A stretch of 64,000 nt of DNA from an uncultured Bacteroidales bacterium (GCA_934717675.1 CAKUYZ010000004.1:1-64000); one strand, 5' to 3'; positions 44,701-53,425 are shown, counted from the stretch's first letter. Translations and numbers: made by a program. Notes: a model not told the origin generated them from the letters alone.

Positions 44701-46448
44701 GTGCGAATAGTAGTAGCTTATTTGACCTTTCTGAGGCCATCTGTTTCCCTAATTTCACGGGTACGGAGGTCGCTGCCCCTGACCTGAAGATTGGCTATAT
44801 GGTGGCAAGCAGCGATGGCAAGGAGGAGCGCGTGCTCTGCGCTCCGAACTTGACGGAGGGGGCTGATGTCGGGCTCTCTTTCAACGTCGTTGTTGGCGGA
44901 GACAGTCTGAAATATGGTTTTGAGGACTCCAACTGGTGCGAACGAGACGAAAAACTCATTGGCACAACGAACTACAAAAAGGATTGGGGCGATGGCGAGT
45001 ATGAGGAGCTGGAAAATTGGGCCGCGGACGAGAATCTGTTCAAGTTCTCCGACCCCACGCTGTGGACTTTCAACGTTCCCCGAGACGACATGCAGGAGAT
45101 CTCTCGCTACCCGATACAAAATATGAACGGCAGGGTGGTGGATGTCGAGACCGACGAGGCCAAGAAGTCCGTCATCGTTGAGGTCTCCGACTCGGCCAGC
45201 CTCAAAGGTTTCCTCGGCATTGCAGGCGACCCGAGAAACTCGTTCTACGAGAACGCCATCGTCAACTTCAACGGCCCAATCTCGCTCCAACCCACATCAT
45301 TGGACTTGGACACGCTTTCTGACCTCAACATAGGCAAGGCCCTGGAGCTCATGCCTTCCATCAAGACGTTCAACGGCACCATGAACGCCGACAACGTGAA
45401 CGACTTTGCCATGCGATCCGCTGGCCTCTTTGACAACATTGGCGTGGCCGGCGCGGTGAACAACCTCGTTTTCTCCGACGCTCTCATCTACGTTGACCCG
45501 ACCGATGAGAAGTACTATACCAGTGAAGATGGAGACACGATATATGTGAGCCTCATGGCGCGAAATAACGGGGGTCGCCTCCACAACGTCGGCATTGGCG
45601 GCGGAGTGATTGTGGACGAGGACAAGATTGGCGAGTTGGGCGGCAAATACGTGGCCGTGTGCCTGGTGGGCGAGAACGATGGAGACGACCTCCGCGGGTT
45701 CCTCTACCTTGATGAGCCGAAGACCACAGGCTCCAACAAAAAGTGCATAGCCATAAAGCAGAACCTCTGCACCGGCCGCAACAAAAAGACCAAATCTACA
45801 AAAGTGGCGTTGCGCAAAGAGCCAGGCAACAAGGACTTGGCCACGGGCGTAGACTTCGACTCTCCAAGATTCCTGCAGGCCGAGTGCCTGTTCTCTGACG
45901 AGGAGTTCCGCAACGGCACGGTGGCCTACTGGCTCAACCACTCCGGCCCAGGCTTCACGGGAGACTATACGGCCGAGTGGAAGCAGGGCAAGCTCTATCC
46001 CGTGGGATCTAAGGGAAAGAAGAGCGCGCTGTACAAGATGAACGTAGAAATTGTTGGCAAGTCCGCGGTGACGGAGCTCCCGCAGTTCGCCAATGGCGGC
46101 TCTGACGTCACAATCAAATATTCAACCAAGCCGCTCAAGATAACTGCGGGCGGCGTGCCCGTGGCGCTTGGAGACAAAGAGGCAACCTTTGTCTATGAGG
46201 CTGGCGCCAAGGTGGTGATCGACTTCTCGCCCACCGCTCTGGACGAGCGCGAGGCCGATGGCGGCCTGACCGTGAGTGTGGATGGCGGCAGACTGATCTT
46301 CGGCGGGGCTGACGGCAAGGTCAAGAGCGTTTTCGACGCGCGAGGCGTTCTTGTGGCGCAGACCGTGGCCGAGACCATTACACTGGGCCCGACGGGCTTG
46401 CTCATTGTCCGCTGCGGCGATGAGGCCGTCAAAGTGCTGATGAAGTAG
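41739..46448 (+). CDS. Very large secreted protein with GLUG-type repeats
   Basis: A 1569-residue protein with a signal-type N-terminus (MKKKLLPFLLALLALGSVYS). Most of it is repeats of the GLUG kind: pairs such as GGVVGENYGTVERCYSG, GGIVGMNHGSITSTS and GGLVAVNHGSISNCG, each following an ...NLKV/NLRL/NLIL strand, in three or more large blocks that end with an SDPSLWTFN-like segment. The last roughly 430 residues form a module shared with the next gene (CIAIKQNLCTGRNKK; LNHSGPGFTGDYTAEWKQG) and end in VFDARGVLVAQ...LLIVRCGDEAVKVLMK, which resembles a type IX secretion sorting domain. It is probably a surface or secreted adhesin-like protein; no enzyme motif is seen. The ATG at 41739 is used rather than the longer frame at 41571. 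Confidence 0.78.
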   Translation: MKKKLLPFLLALLALGSVYSAVRSLAEVELWTGVSGAFLFGDDEADPDGDQDGSDGDYVISGGVARVSTAEGWQRLVNDMAEGKPEIKGVELTADIDIAQLDAGVDLNVPFDGKGYAIINSTKSVFGTIGEGGSVKNLKVMPTYRTNEPNSTVNGTAAAAAGMLARVNRGSISDCVIMGRMEMDLVTACNHVDTTARLIAVGGVVGENYGTVERCYSGTQVRLTAQEVSEDTKYCPKRIYVGAIVGYNGGVVRDCFVDCADRTGNSLGVSPILTYKLGSYGGGEELYVSLYDTTAGAPTSSEQMDVRLGIPVGFDEGKVSSIFCPRKMFYDAGNGYESIWGWGLGSLTLLNGNDSAEGKFIVDNAAIQPLRSDFPRRSELAFSDPSLWTFNHSYYTTDTTSRGYGNFRAPVPTMGKAHNFGPLKVQDGVASVSTVSQWNRLSDALDVADVKTIDILADLSKDTVSINGSTQTIVSAYPIRGEMNATLDGNAHTLTFNYYPSDGYKPILPPVEEIGKSGVVRNLRLSSNADGVSTPCFGLLATKNYGTIDNCIVGGTLKASVSGILSQYLGEDDVVALGGIVGMNHGSITSTSARDVLIDVESGTTAYFCPSAIYIGCLAGTSDGAMTDCLLDIRTGENYWFSYETPLKLTWPENGLSIEDTTFVGSEIPFVVSYAVGRNTGNMSNVYCSYGTYDVNDRSYTYRDGVNDGATISAGSAKGTLSWAEDKEVMPSVAVEMPGRLDLIDLFGEAGAKKWGFDRLLTTRDGFRSPLPLMGIDPTARFDNIRIKDGVAHVASMDEWFELCLAQDEGAEFDGVEIESDIDMTDLASKNENNVSVSLARLTGTLNGNGHRIYNFDGGLIGRIEEEGAVRNLILQGPDWLFILPQTSSFGFVATQNYGSIGNCEVSAKIDIGYETAISHGLDVKYGGLVAVNHGSISNCGVGAAWHGNDNGLESGRQMSSTEFIRSFHLAGLVADNHGTISDCYIRSANSSSLFDLSEAICFPNFTGTEVAAPDLKIGYMVASSDGKEERVLCAPNLTEGADVGLSFNVVVGGDSLKYGFEDSNWCERDEKLIGTTNYKKDWGDGEYEELENWAADENLFKFSDPTLWTFNVPRDDMQEISRYPIQNMNGRVVDVETDEAKKSVIVEVSDSASLKGFLGIAGDPRNSFYENAIVNFNGPISLQPTSLDLDTLSDLNIGKALELMPSIKTFNGTMNADNVNDFAMRSAGLFDNIGVAGAVNNLVFSDALIYVDPTDEKYYTSEDGDTIYVSLMARNNGGRLHNVGIGGGVIVDEDKIGELGGKYVAVCLVGENDGDDLRGFLYLDEPKTTGSNKKCIAIKQNLCTGRNKKTKSTKVALRKEPGNKDLATGVDFDSPRFLQAECLFSDEEFRNGTVAYWLNHSGPGFTGDYTAEWKQGKLYPVGSKGKKSALYKMNVEIVGKSAVTELPQFANGGSDVTIKYSTKPLKITAGGVPVALGDKEATFVYEAGAKVVIDFSPTALDEREADGGLTVSVDGGRLIFGGADGKVKSVFDARGVLVAQTVAETITLGPTGLLIVRCGDEAVKVLMK

Positions 46449-46481
46449 ACTAAAGAATTTTTTTCATAGTAGTTGTTTTGC

Positions 46482-46518
46482 GGGGGAGCGGTTTTTATGA
46501 GACCGCTCCCCCTTTCTT
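46482..46518 (+). terminator. Terminator after the GLUG-repeat gene
   Basis: Perfect 11-bp stem (GGGGGAGCGGT / ACCGCTCCCCC), loop TTTTATGAG, then TTTCTTTG. Confidence 0.88.
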
Positions 46519-46613
46519 TGTGTCGCGGTCGCAACATAATGTGGCTCATTGCGTAAAGAAGGGGATGGCTTGGCAATTCCTTGCCGCGCCTCAAACGCAA
46601 AATAAAGAGGAAT

Positions 46614-48863
46614 ATGAGGAATAGCGTATTGGTTTTATGCTCGGCTCTGTTGCTGGGCTTCTCAGACGCGCTCGCTGACAGTTTTGTGGTTGGCAACGTC
46701 ACATACACCATCGTGAGTACAAGCACCGTGACGGCCGGCAAAGGCGCTGACGCCTATGACGGATCGCTTGTCATAAGCTCATCCGTGTCCGAGCCCGGTG
46801 GTGGTGCTTCTTATCAGGTCGTTGGCATAACGGCCAAAGGTTTTGAGAACTGTGACGGCTTGTCGGCCGTGTCGCTCCCAGAAGGCCTCACCACAATTGG
46901 CGACTACGCGTTCCACGGTTGTTCGGGGCTGGAGTCCGTCTCCTTGCCGTCCACGGTCAAGAGCATAGGCGCTTCGGCTTTCTATGACTGCACCTCGCTC
47001 AACTCTGTCGTCATCCCGTCGTCTGTCACCTCTGTTGGCGATTATGCCTTCAGCGGATGCCGCTCATTGGGCAGCATTGTGGTGGAAGAGGGAGTTACCG
47101 CATTGGGCAATTACTGCTTCCAGAGCTGTCGGGGCCTGATGACCGTCAACTTGCCCTCCTCTCTGAAATCCGTTTCGGAGAAGTGTTTCAGCCTCTGCGA
47201 GTCTCTCACGGCCATTGACATTCCGCAGGGCGTGGAGGCCGTTGAGGCGCAAGCTTTTGAGGGAGATTCCGCACTTGTCAGCGTCTCGCTCCCCGAGGGG
47301 GTGGAGACCATAGGCGTGAGCGCGTTCGCCAATTGCGTCTCATTGCCGTCGGTCGAGATTCCGGCATCTGTCAGCGTCATCAAGACCAAGGCTTTTTATG
47401 GTTGCTCCGCCTTGGCGTCCGTCAAGGCCCTTTGCGAGCAGGCCGTTAAGCCTTGGGAGGACGCGTTCACGGGGCTGCCAGCCTCGGCCGTGCTGACCAT
47501 TCCTGCGGGTCGCAAAGAAGATTTCTCATCGTGGATGTCCTATTTCGGTGGCGGCGTGAAGGTCTTGTATAGCTTTGACGAGAGCGGAGACGCTGGCGAT
47601 GTGAAAAAGATTGGCGTGGCGGACACCGCGGCTTTGGCCGACATCTTCTTGGCCTTGGCCGACCCCGACTATCAGTCATCGGCAATTAACCTCACTACGC
47701 CATTGGCCTTCAGCCCCGTCAAGATAGACCTTGACAACTTGTCTGACGATGACGCTGCGAGCGTCTTCCCCCATTGGGCCACTGCCCCCAATTTCTCCGG
47801 CGTGTTTGAGGGCAATACGGTGAGCAACCTCACCGTGGCGTCGGCGGGTCTCTTTGGCACATTGAGCGGTGAGGTGAACAACCTTATGCTTGAAAACGCC
47901 ACCATATACGTAGACCCCGCCTCCGACGTCTACGTCACATATGGCGACACGGTATACGTCAGCGTCCTGGCCCGCGAAAACAAGGGTATGATTCAAAATT
48001 TTGGCCTGTCGGGCCGCGTGGTGATGGATGCTGACAGGCTGCCCGAAGGTAAAGTGGTGGTCGTATGCTTGGTCGGCGTCAACGACGGCGACGCTCTGAC
48101 GGGTTTCACGTATCTTGATGAGGCCGAGGCCGTCTCACAAGGCGACAGCAAGAAATGCATCGCCATAAAGCAAAACCTCTGCACGGGGCGCAACAAGAAA
48201 CTCAAATCGACCAAAGTGGCCATGAGGCGAGAGGGCGGGGCCAAGGCCGCGACACTGGCTCCGGATCTCACAGAAGCTCGTTTCTCGCAGGGTCAGTGCT
48301 ATTTCTCCGACCAAGAGTTCCAAAACGGCCTTGTGGCCTATTGGCTCAACTTCTCCGGCCCAGGCTTCACGGGGGAGTATACCGGCGAATGGAAGCAAGG
48401 CGTGCTTTACCCCGTCGGGGCGAAAGGCAAGGCCAATGCGCTCTATAAGGTTGACTATGACATATTGCCAGACGACATGGGCAAGCTGACTTCCGCCACC
48501 GCGTTTGTCAATGGCGGCGGCACCGTGACCGTTGCCTACTCTCAGAAGCCTAGCTCCATCACCGTGGGCGGCGTGCCCGTGACCACATTGGAGGGTGGCA
48601 CCTCGTTCGCCTACAAGGGCGGTCAGAAAGTCTCTGTGCGCTGGACCGCCACGGCGTTGACCGATGCCAATGCCGCCACCCTGGGTGTGAGCGTCTTGGG
48701 CGGCAGGGTGCGCGTCTCTGGGGCCGATGGGCTGGTGAAGCGTCTCTTCACGCTTGGCGGCACCCTTGTGGGTGAGACTGATGGCAATGATTTGACCGTG
48801 TCGGCTCCAGGTGCGTACATAGTCCGCGTGGGGAGCGTGGCTCGGATGGTCATGGTTCGCTAG
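46614..48863 (+). CDS. BspA-type leucine-rich-repeat surface protein
   Basis: A 749-residue protein with a signal peptide (MRNSVLVLCSALLLGFSDAL). Residues about 60-280 are around nine LRR_5 (BspA/TpLRR) repeats of 23 residues, such as LPEGLTTIGDYAFHGCSGL and IPSSVTSVGDYAFSGCRSL. The remaining part, from about residue 335, is homologous to the C-terminal module of the upstream gene (IYVDP...; CIAIKQNLCTGRNKK; LNFSGPGFTGEYTGEWKQG), ending in GAYIVRVGSVARMVMVR, a type IX sorting-like tail. The pair looks like a duplication with exchanged N-terminal repeats. BspA-type LRRs are usually adhesins or host-binding proteins; that role is inferred. Confidence 0.83.
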   Translation: MRNSVLVLCSALLLGFSDALADSFVVGNVTYTIVSTSTVTAGKGADAYDGSLVISSSVSEPGGGASYQVVGITAKGFENCDGLSAVSLPEGLTTIGDYAFHGCSGLESVSLPSTVKSIGASAFYDCTSLNSVVIPSSVTSVGDYAFSGCRSLGSIVVEEGVTALGNYCFQSCRGLMTVNLPSSLKSVSEKCFSLCESLTAIDIPQGVEAVEAQAFEGDSALVSVSLPEGVETIGVSAFANCVSLPSVEIPASVSVIKTKAFYGCSALASVKALCEQAVKPWEDAFTGLPASAVLTIPAGRKEDFSSWMSYFGGGVKVLYSFDESGDAGDVKKIGVADTAALADIFLALADPDYQSSAINLTTPLAFSPVKIDLDNLSDDDAASVFPHWATAPNFSGVFEGNTVSNLTVASAGLFGTLSGEVNNLMLENATIYVDPASDVYVTYGDTVYVSVLARENKGMIQNFGLSGRVVMDADRLPEGKVVVVCLVGVNDGDALTGFTYLDEAEAVSQGDSKKCIAIKQNLCTGRNKKLKSTKVAMRREGGAKAATLAPDLTEARFSQGQCYFSDQEFQNGLVAYWLNFSGPGFTGEYTGEWKQGVLYPVGAKGKANALYKVDYDILPDDMGKLTSATAFVNGGGTVTVAYSQKPSSITVGGVPVTTLEGGTSFAYKGGQKVSVRWTATALTDANAATLGVSVLGGRVRVSGADGLVKRLFTLGGTLVGETDGNDLTVSAPGAYIVRVGSVARMVMVR

Positions 48864-48898
48864 CCTTGTTGGCGCGGGCCTGGGCGGCATAAAGAAAC

Positions 48899-48940
48899 GT
48901 GCGGCCTCGTTCTTTAAGGAGCGGGGTCGCACTTTTTTTG
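48899..48940 (+). terminator. Terminator after the LRR gene
   Basis: 11-bp stem with G-U pairs (GTGCGGCCTCG / CGGGGTCGCAC), followed by TTTTTTTG. Confidence 0.85.
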
Positions 48941-49116
48941 TTTGTGCTTTTGGGGTGTCTGGTCGCATTGGGGAGAATTTTGAGTGTCTGGCGTCATCCC
49001 CTATGTCCGATATTAGATGGTTGAGCTTACGAATTTTGATATTTGGGCTTGTGTAATGACGAAATGTAAGCAAAAATCGAATTTGCGAAGAAATTCATAT
49101 TTTTTATTGCTCAATT

Positions 49117-49148
49117 CTTGCAAATCATAATTGTGCGACTTAAATTTG
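49117..49148 (+). promoter_or_regulatory. glnN promoter
   Basis: CTTG at 49117-49120, a 20-base spacer and TAAATTTG at 49141-49148 fit the Bacteroidetes consensus and match the arrangement at pgk. The leader is about 137 bases long. Confidence 0.75.
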
Positions 49149-49175
49149 CTGCTGTCAAACAAAAAGAGGTGACAC

Positions 49176-49250
49176 GGCCGAATTTGCGTCTGTTCCGACA
49201 GACCACCCCGTTTTGAAAAGGGGTATCGGCGCAGAAATGCGATTTCGGCC
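49176..49250 (+). promoter_or_regulatory. Structured 5' leader of glnN (three-way-junction-like)
   Basis: GGCCGAA (49176-49182) pairs with TTCGGCC (49244-49250) and encloses two hairpins: GTCTGT/ACAGAC with a TCCG loop (49188-49203), and ACCCC/GGGGT (49205-49224). The compact fold upstream of a nitrogen-assimilation gene could be regulatory. It has no U-tract and no known riboswitch motif that I recognise. Confidence 0.45.
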
Positions 49251-49292
49251 TTCAATTCAAAAGAACAATAAAATCTTTAAACCAACACCTAT

Positions 49293-51482
49293 ATGGCAAC
49301 ACTCAGATTTCAAGCCCTGACTGACCTGATGAGGAAGAAACTTCCGGACGTCAAGTTCACCGAGGAGCGGGTGCCGGACATCTATGGCGAGCTCGTCTTC
49401 AATGACGAGGCCATGAAGAAGTATCTCCAGAGCACCGTCTACAAGCAGGTGAAGAAAGCCATAGCCAACGGCGAGTTCATCAGCCGCGACCTTGCCGATG
49501 GCGTGGCCGCCGGTATGAAGGCTTGGGCCATAGACCACGGCGCGGTGCACTACACCCACTGGTTTCAGCCCCTCACCGACGGCACGGCCGAGAAGCACGA
49601 TGGCTTCATCAATTACGGCCCCGATGGCAAGATAATTGAGGAGTTTGCCGGCAAGCACCTCGCGCAGCAGGAGCCGGACGCCTCGTCGTTCCCCAACGGC
49701 GGCATCCGCGCCACGTTCGAGGCGCGCGGCTACACGGCGTGGGATGTCACATCGCCCGCCTTCATCGTGGGTTCTACGCTCTGTATACCCACCATCTTCA
49801 TTGCATACACCGGCGACGCGCTCGACTACAAGACGCCGCTCCTCAAGGCCCTCCATGAGGTGGATAAGGCCGCAGTGGACGTTTGCCAATATTTTGACAA
49901 GAACGTCACCAAAGTCATCTCCAACCTCGGTTGGGAGCAGGAGTATTTCCTTGTCGACCGCGGCCTTTACTTGGCTCGCCCCGACCTGGTCCTGACGGGT
50001 CGCACCCTCATGGGCGCAAGCTCCGCCAAAAACCAACAGCTTGAAGATCACTACTTCGGCTCCATCCCCGAGCGCGTGGCCTACTTCATGCGCGATTTGG
50101 AGATTGAGTGCCATCGCCTGGGCATCCCGGCAAAGACGCGCCACAACGAGGTGGCTCCCGGCCAGTTTGAGCTGGCCCCGATCTATGAGGAGGTCAATGT
50201 GGCAAACGACCACAACCTGCTCCTTATGGACATTATGAAGAAGATTGCCAAGCATCACGGCTTTGAGGTTCTTCTTCATGAGAAGCCTTTCGCGGGCATC
50301 AACGGCTCCGGCAAGCACAACAACTGGAGTCTTTGCACCGACACGGGCATCAACCTTTTCGCCCCTGGCAAGAACCCCAAGGGCAATATGCTCTTCCTCA
50401 CGTTCCTCACCTGTGTCATGGCTGCCGTGTATAAGGGTCAGGACATCCTCCGCGCGCAAGTGCTCAACGCGAGCAACAGCCATCGCCTGGGCGCCAACGA
50501 GGCGCCGCCAGCCATCATGTCCATCTTCCTCGGCACGCAGGTCTCCGCCATGCTCAACAGCATCGTTGAGAAAGTCTCCGACGCCAAGATGACCCCCGAG
50601 GAGAAGACCGCCCTCAAGCTTGGCATCGGCCGCCTGCCAGAGATTTTGGTAGATAACACCGACCGCAACCGCACGTCGCCCTTCGCGTTCACGGGAGACC
50701 GCTTCGAGTTCCGCGCCGTGGGTTCGTCCGCCAACTGCGCGGGCGCCATGACGGCCGTCAACGCCATCGTGGCCGCGCAGCTCCGCGAGTTCAAGAAAGA
50801 CGTGGATGCCCTCATTGACAAGGGCGTGAAGAAAGACGAGGCCATATTCCAGGAGATCCGCAAGCTCATCGTGGAGTCCGCTCCCGTGCATTTCGATGGC
50901 AACGGATATTCCGAGGAGTGGAAAGAGGAGGCCAAGCGCCGCGGCCTGACCAACATCACCAGCGTGCCTGAGAGCGTGGACACTATGCTGTCTGATCACA
51001 GCAAGGAGGTCTTCGTCAAAACTGGCATACTGACGGAGCGTGAGCTCACCGTGCGCCACGATGTCGAGATGGAGAAATTCGTCAAGAAGGTGCAGATCGA
51101 GGCGCGCGTCATGGGAGACTTGGTCATCAACCACATTGTCCCCACGGCCATAGCCTACCAGAACATCCTCATCAACAACGTCAAGGGCATGAAGGACGTG
51201 ATGGGTGCCGATGCCGATGCCATGACGGAGAACGAGCGTGAACTGATCCGCAAGATCTCGGATCATGTCAAGACCATCCGCACCACCGTCCAGACTATGA
51301 TAGACGCCCGCAAGAAGGCCAACAAGATTGAGGATGAGCGTGAGAAGGCCTACGCCTACGACAAGGACGTGCGTCCGCTGCTCGACGTCATCCGTTATCA
51401 TGTCGATAAGCTTGAGCTTATTGTGGACAATGAGATGTGGCCTCTGCCTAAGTATCGTGAGATGCTCTTCCTCTTCGACTAG
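49293..51482 (+). CDS. glnN: Glutamine synthetase type III
   Basis: A 729-residue GSIII enzyme, the usual length for this type (GSI is about 470). Signatures include the N-terminal block VPDIYGELVFNDEAMKKYL, the family-specific AVHYTHWFQPLTDGTAEKHD, the ATP/metal regions LGWEQEYFLVDRGLY and TRHNEVAPGQFELAPIYE, and SGKHNNWSL. It makes glutamine from glutamate, ammonia and ATP in the cytoplasm, as a large homo-oligomer. It is monocistronic with its own promoter, a structured leader and a perfect 17-bp terminator. Confidence 0.97.
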   Translation: MATLRFQALTDLMRKKLPDVKFTEERVPDIYGELVFNDEAMKKYLQSTVYKQVKKAIANGEFISRDLADGVAAGMKAWAIDHGAVHYTHWFQPLTDGTAEKHDGFINYGPDGKIIEEFAGKHLAQQEPDASSFPNGGIRATFEARGYTAWDVTSPAFIVGSTLCIPTIFIAYTGDALDYKTPLLKALHEVDKAAVDVCQYFDKNVTKVISNLGWEQEYFLVDRGLYLARPDLVLTGRTLMGASSAKNQQLEDHYFGSIPERVAYFMRDLEIECHRLGIPAKTRHNEVAPGQFELAPIYEEVNVANDHNLLLMDIMKKIAKHHGFEVLLHEKPFAGINGSGKHNNWSLCTDTGINLFAPGKNPKGNMLFLTFLTCVMAAVYKGQDILRAQVLNASNSHRLGANEAPPAIMSIFLGTQVSAMLNSIVEKVSDAKMTPEEKTALKLGIGRLPEILVDNTDRNRTSPFAFTGDRFEFRAVGSSANCAGAMTAVNAIVAAQLREFKKDVDALIDKGVKKDEAIFQEIRKLIVESAPVHFDGNGYSEEWKEEAKRRGLTNITSVPESVDTMLSDHSKEVFVKTGILTERELTVRHDVEMEKFVKKVQIEARVMGDLVINHIVPTAIAYQNILINNVKGMKDVMGADADAMTENERELIRKISDHVKTIRTTVQTMIDARKKANKIEDEREKAYAYDKDVRPLLDVIRYHVDKLELIVDNEMWPLPKYREMLFLFD

Positions 51483-51512
51483 GTTTTAGAGGAGACCTTG
51501 CATAAAAGAAGT

Positions 51513-51558
51513 GGCCGCCCCGCATGACAACGTGTCATGCGGGGCGGCCTTTTGTTTT
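51513..51558 (+). terminator. Bidirectional terminator between glnN and cysE
   Basis: Perfect 17-bp stem (GGCCGCCCCGCATGACA with its complement, 51513-51529 / 51533-51549), loop ACG, then TTTTGTTTT. Leftward it ends in TTCTTTTATG, so it also serves cysE. Confidence 0.92.
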
Positions 51559-51599
51559 GCCCGTCACAAAAATTTGGGAAGTGTGGTGGGAAGTTTATT

Positions 51600-52505
51600 T
51601 CAGATTCCTGCGCCGTCGGTAAATGTTGAGCTTGTGGCGCGGCTCTGCATTATGAGGGAGTGGGGTGGCACGCTGTGTGTGAGCCATACGTTGCCGCCCA
51701 CAATGGTGTCATGGCCAATGGTTATGCGGCCAAGGACCGAAGTGTTGGAATATATCGTCACATTGTCTTCAATGATGGGGTGGCGAGGCACGTTGAGCAG
51801 CATGCCGTCATCGCCGCGGCTGAAGCTCTTGGCCCCTAGCGTCACGCCCTGGTAGAGCATCACGTGCGAGCCTATTATGCACGTCTCGCCAATCACAATG
51901 CCCGTGCCGTGGTCAATGCAAAAATGGTCGCCTATTCGCGCCCCGGGGTGGATGTCTATGCCCGTCTGTGAGTGCGCCAGCTCCGATATTATGCGCGGGA
52001 TGACAGGCACGCCCATCGTCAGCAGCTCATGTGCCACCCTGTAGTGCACCATGGCCTGCACCATGGGGTAGCAAAATATCACCTCGCCATTGCTCCGCAC
52101 GGCCGGGTCGTTGTGCACCATGGCGTCCACGTCGGTGTAGAGGAGTCGTTTTATGGTCGTCAGCCGCTCAATAAAGTCAACGGTGAGGTCCGCCGCGCGC
52201 TCTGCCACGCTCTCCTCTCCATCGGCCTGGCCGAAGACGAGCCCGCGGGCTATCTGCGTTTGCAGGAGTGAGCCCAACTGCTCCACGCTCATGCCAATGT
52301 AGCAGGTGCGGATGTCGCCCACGGCCTGGCGCTTGTCAAAGAAACCGGGAAACACGATGTCTTTCACCAGGGCCACTATGCGCTTCAACGCCTCGACCGA
52401 TGGCAGCGGCGCGCCGCTGTGTACGGCCACGCTCTCCTCGCCCTCCGATATTGCCGACAGGTTGGCCACTGCGGCCCGCAAGCGTGTGCTTCTGGCTGTT
52501 TGCAT
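51600..52505 (-). CDS. cysE: Serine O-acetyltransferase
   Basis: A 301-residue enzyme. The C-terminal half has the left-handed beta-helix of hexapeptide repeats with the CysE motifs GIDIHPGARIGDHFCIDHG (catalytic His and Asp), GTGIVIGETCIIG and GVTLGAKS; the N-terminal helical half is longer than in enteric CysE, as in SAT proteins of Bacteroidetes. It acetylates serine to O-acetylserine, the first step of cysteine synthesis. It starts 40 bases after the thiF/moeB-like gene on the same strand, suggesting a two-gene operon. Confidence 0.93.
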   Translation of the reverse strand: MQTARSTRLRAAVANLSAISEGEESVAVHSGAPLPSVEALKRIVALVKDIVFPGFFDKRQAVGDIRTCYIGMSVEQLGSLLQTQIARGLVFGQADGEESVAERAADLTVDFIERLTTIKRLLYTDVDAMVHNDPAVRSNGEVIFCYPMVQAMVHYRVAHELLTMGVPVIPRIISELAHSQTGIDIHPGARIGDHFCIDHGTGIVIGETCIIGSHVMLYQGVTLGAKSFSRGDDGMLLNVPRHPIIEDNVTIYSNTSVLGRITIGHDTIVGGNVWLTHSVPPHSLIMQSRATSSTFTDGAGI

Positions 52506-52545
52506 ATTGTATTGTTTGTGTGGTTATTGTTCTTGCCTTGGAGGC

Positions 52546-53328
52546 TTACTCATCTTCCAGAGACAAAATGGTTGGCTCTTGGCCGCAGATGGGGCAATGA
52601 GCCGAGCGGCGCACGTTCATGGTGTGGAAAGCCATTTCCGCGGCGTCTATGGTCAGCAGCCTGTCGGTCAGCAGCTTGCCTGTGCCTGTGAAATATTTCA
52701 AGACCTCTGCGGCTTGCAGCGCGCCAACAACTCCGGCCACAGGCCCCGCCACGCCCACTTGCGCGCTTGTCTGCGTCTGCCCTGCCGCGGGAGGGGCGTT
52801 GAATATGCAGCGGTAGCAGGCGTGACCTGGCACGTAGGTCATGGTCTCGCCCTCAAATCGCAGCACGCCGCCGTGAGAGAAAGGCTTGCCAGCAAGGACG
52901 CAGGCGTCGTTGATGAGAAATTTTGCGGCGAGGCTGTCTGTGGCCTCCACCACAAAGTCGTAGTCTTTGATGATGCCCATGGCGTTGCCCGCCGTGAGCC
53001 TCTCGCGGTGCCGCACGATGCCCACGTGCGGGTTTAGGGCCCGCAGCTTCTCCGCAGCGCTCTCCACCTTTGGTCGGCCCAAATCTGCCGATGTGTGGAG
53101 CGTCTGCCTCTGGAGGTTCGATGTGTCCACGGTGTCGAAGTCCACAATGCCAAGCGTGCCAACGCCAGCGGCCGCCAGATAATAGGCCGCGGGAGATCCC
53201 AGCCCGCCTGCGCCCACAAGCAACACCCTGGCCTTGCGCATCTTGGCCTGCCCCTCCGCCCCTACGCCTTTAAGCAGCATGTGGCGGCTATATCTCTCTT
53301 TCTCTTCTTCTGAAAACTCGTATGTCAT
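52546..53328 (-). CDS. ThiF/MoeB/HesA family sulfur-carrier adenylyltransferase
   Basis: A 260-residue E1-like enzyme: RYSRHMLLKGVGAEGQAKM, the nucleotide-binding VLLVGAGGLGSPAAYYLA, the conserved DFDTVDTSNLQRQ and the zinc cysteines in CYRCIF and CPICGQ. Proteins of this family adenylate the C-terminal glycine of a small sulfur carrier (ThiS, MoaD or a cysteine-pathway carrier). No carrier gene is next to it. Being upstream of cysE in a likely operon hints at a sulfur-transfer role in cysteine synthesis, but MoeB or ThiF roles are as likely. The ATG at 53328 is used; the longer frame starts at 53370. Confidence 0.9.
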   Translation of the reverse strand: MTYEFSEEEKERYSRHMLLKGVGAEGQAKMRKARVLLVGAGGLGSPAAYYLAAAGVGTLGIVDFDTVDTSNLQRQTLHTSADLGRPKVESAAEKLRALNPHVGIVRHRERLTAGNAMGIIKDYDFVVEATDSLAAKFLINDACVLAGKPFSHGGVLRFEGETMTYVPGHACYRCIFNAPPAAGQTQTSAQVGVAGPVAGVVGALQAAEVLKYFTGTGKLLTDRLLTIDAAEMAFHTMNVRRSAHCPICGQEPTILSLEDE

Positions 53329-53375
53329 GATGCCATTTGTGGTGTGCCGTGCGGCCTCAAAAGTAGGCAAAATAT

Positions 53376-53425
53376 ATTAAAAGGGTAGGCCGCGGTCGGC
53401 AGAGATAAGTCTGCCAACCGCGGCC
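53376..53425 (-). terminator. Terminator of pgk
   Basis: Near-perfect stem GGCCGCGGT-x-GGCAGA with TCTGCC-x-ACCGCGGCC (one mismatch), followed on the minus strand by TACCCTTTTAATA. Confidence 0.85.

Larger units (their letters stand above)
48864..49292. other. Intergenic region upstream of glnN
   Basis: 429 bases: a terminator at the left, then AT-rich DNA, the glnN promoter (49117-49148) and a structured leader (49176-49250). No gene is seen. Confidence 0.65.
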
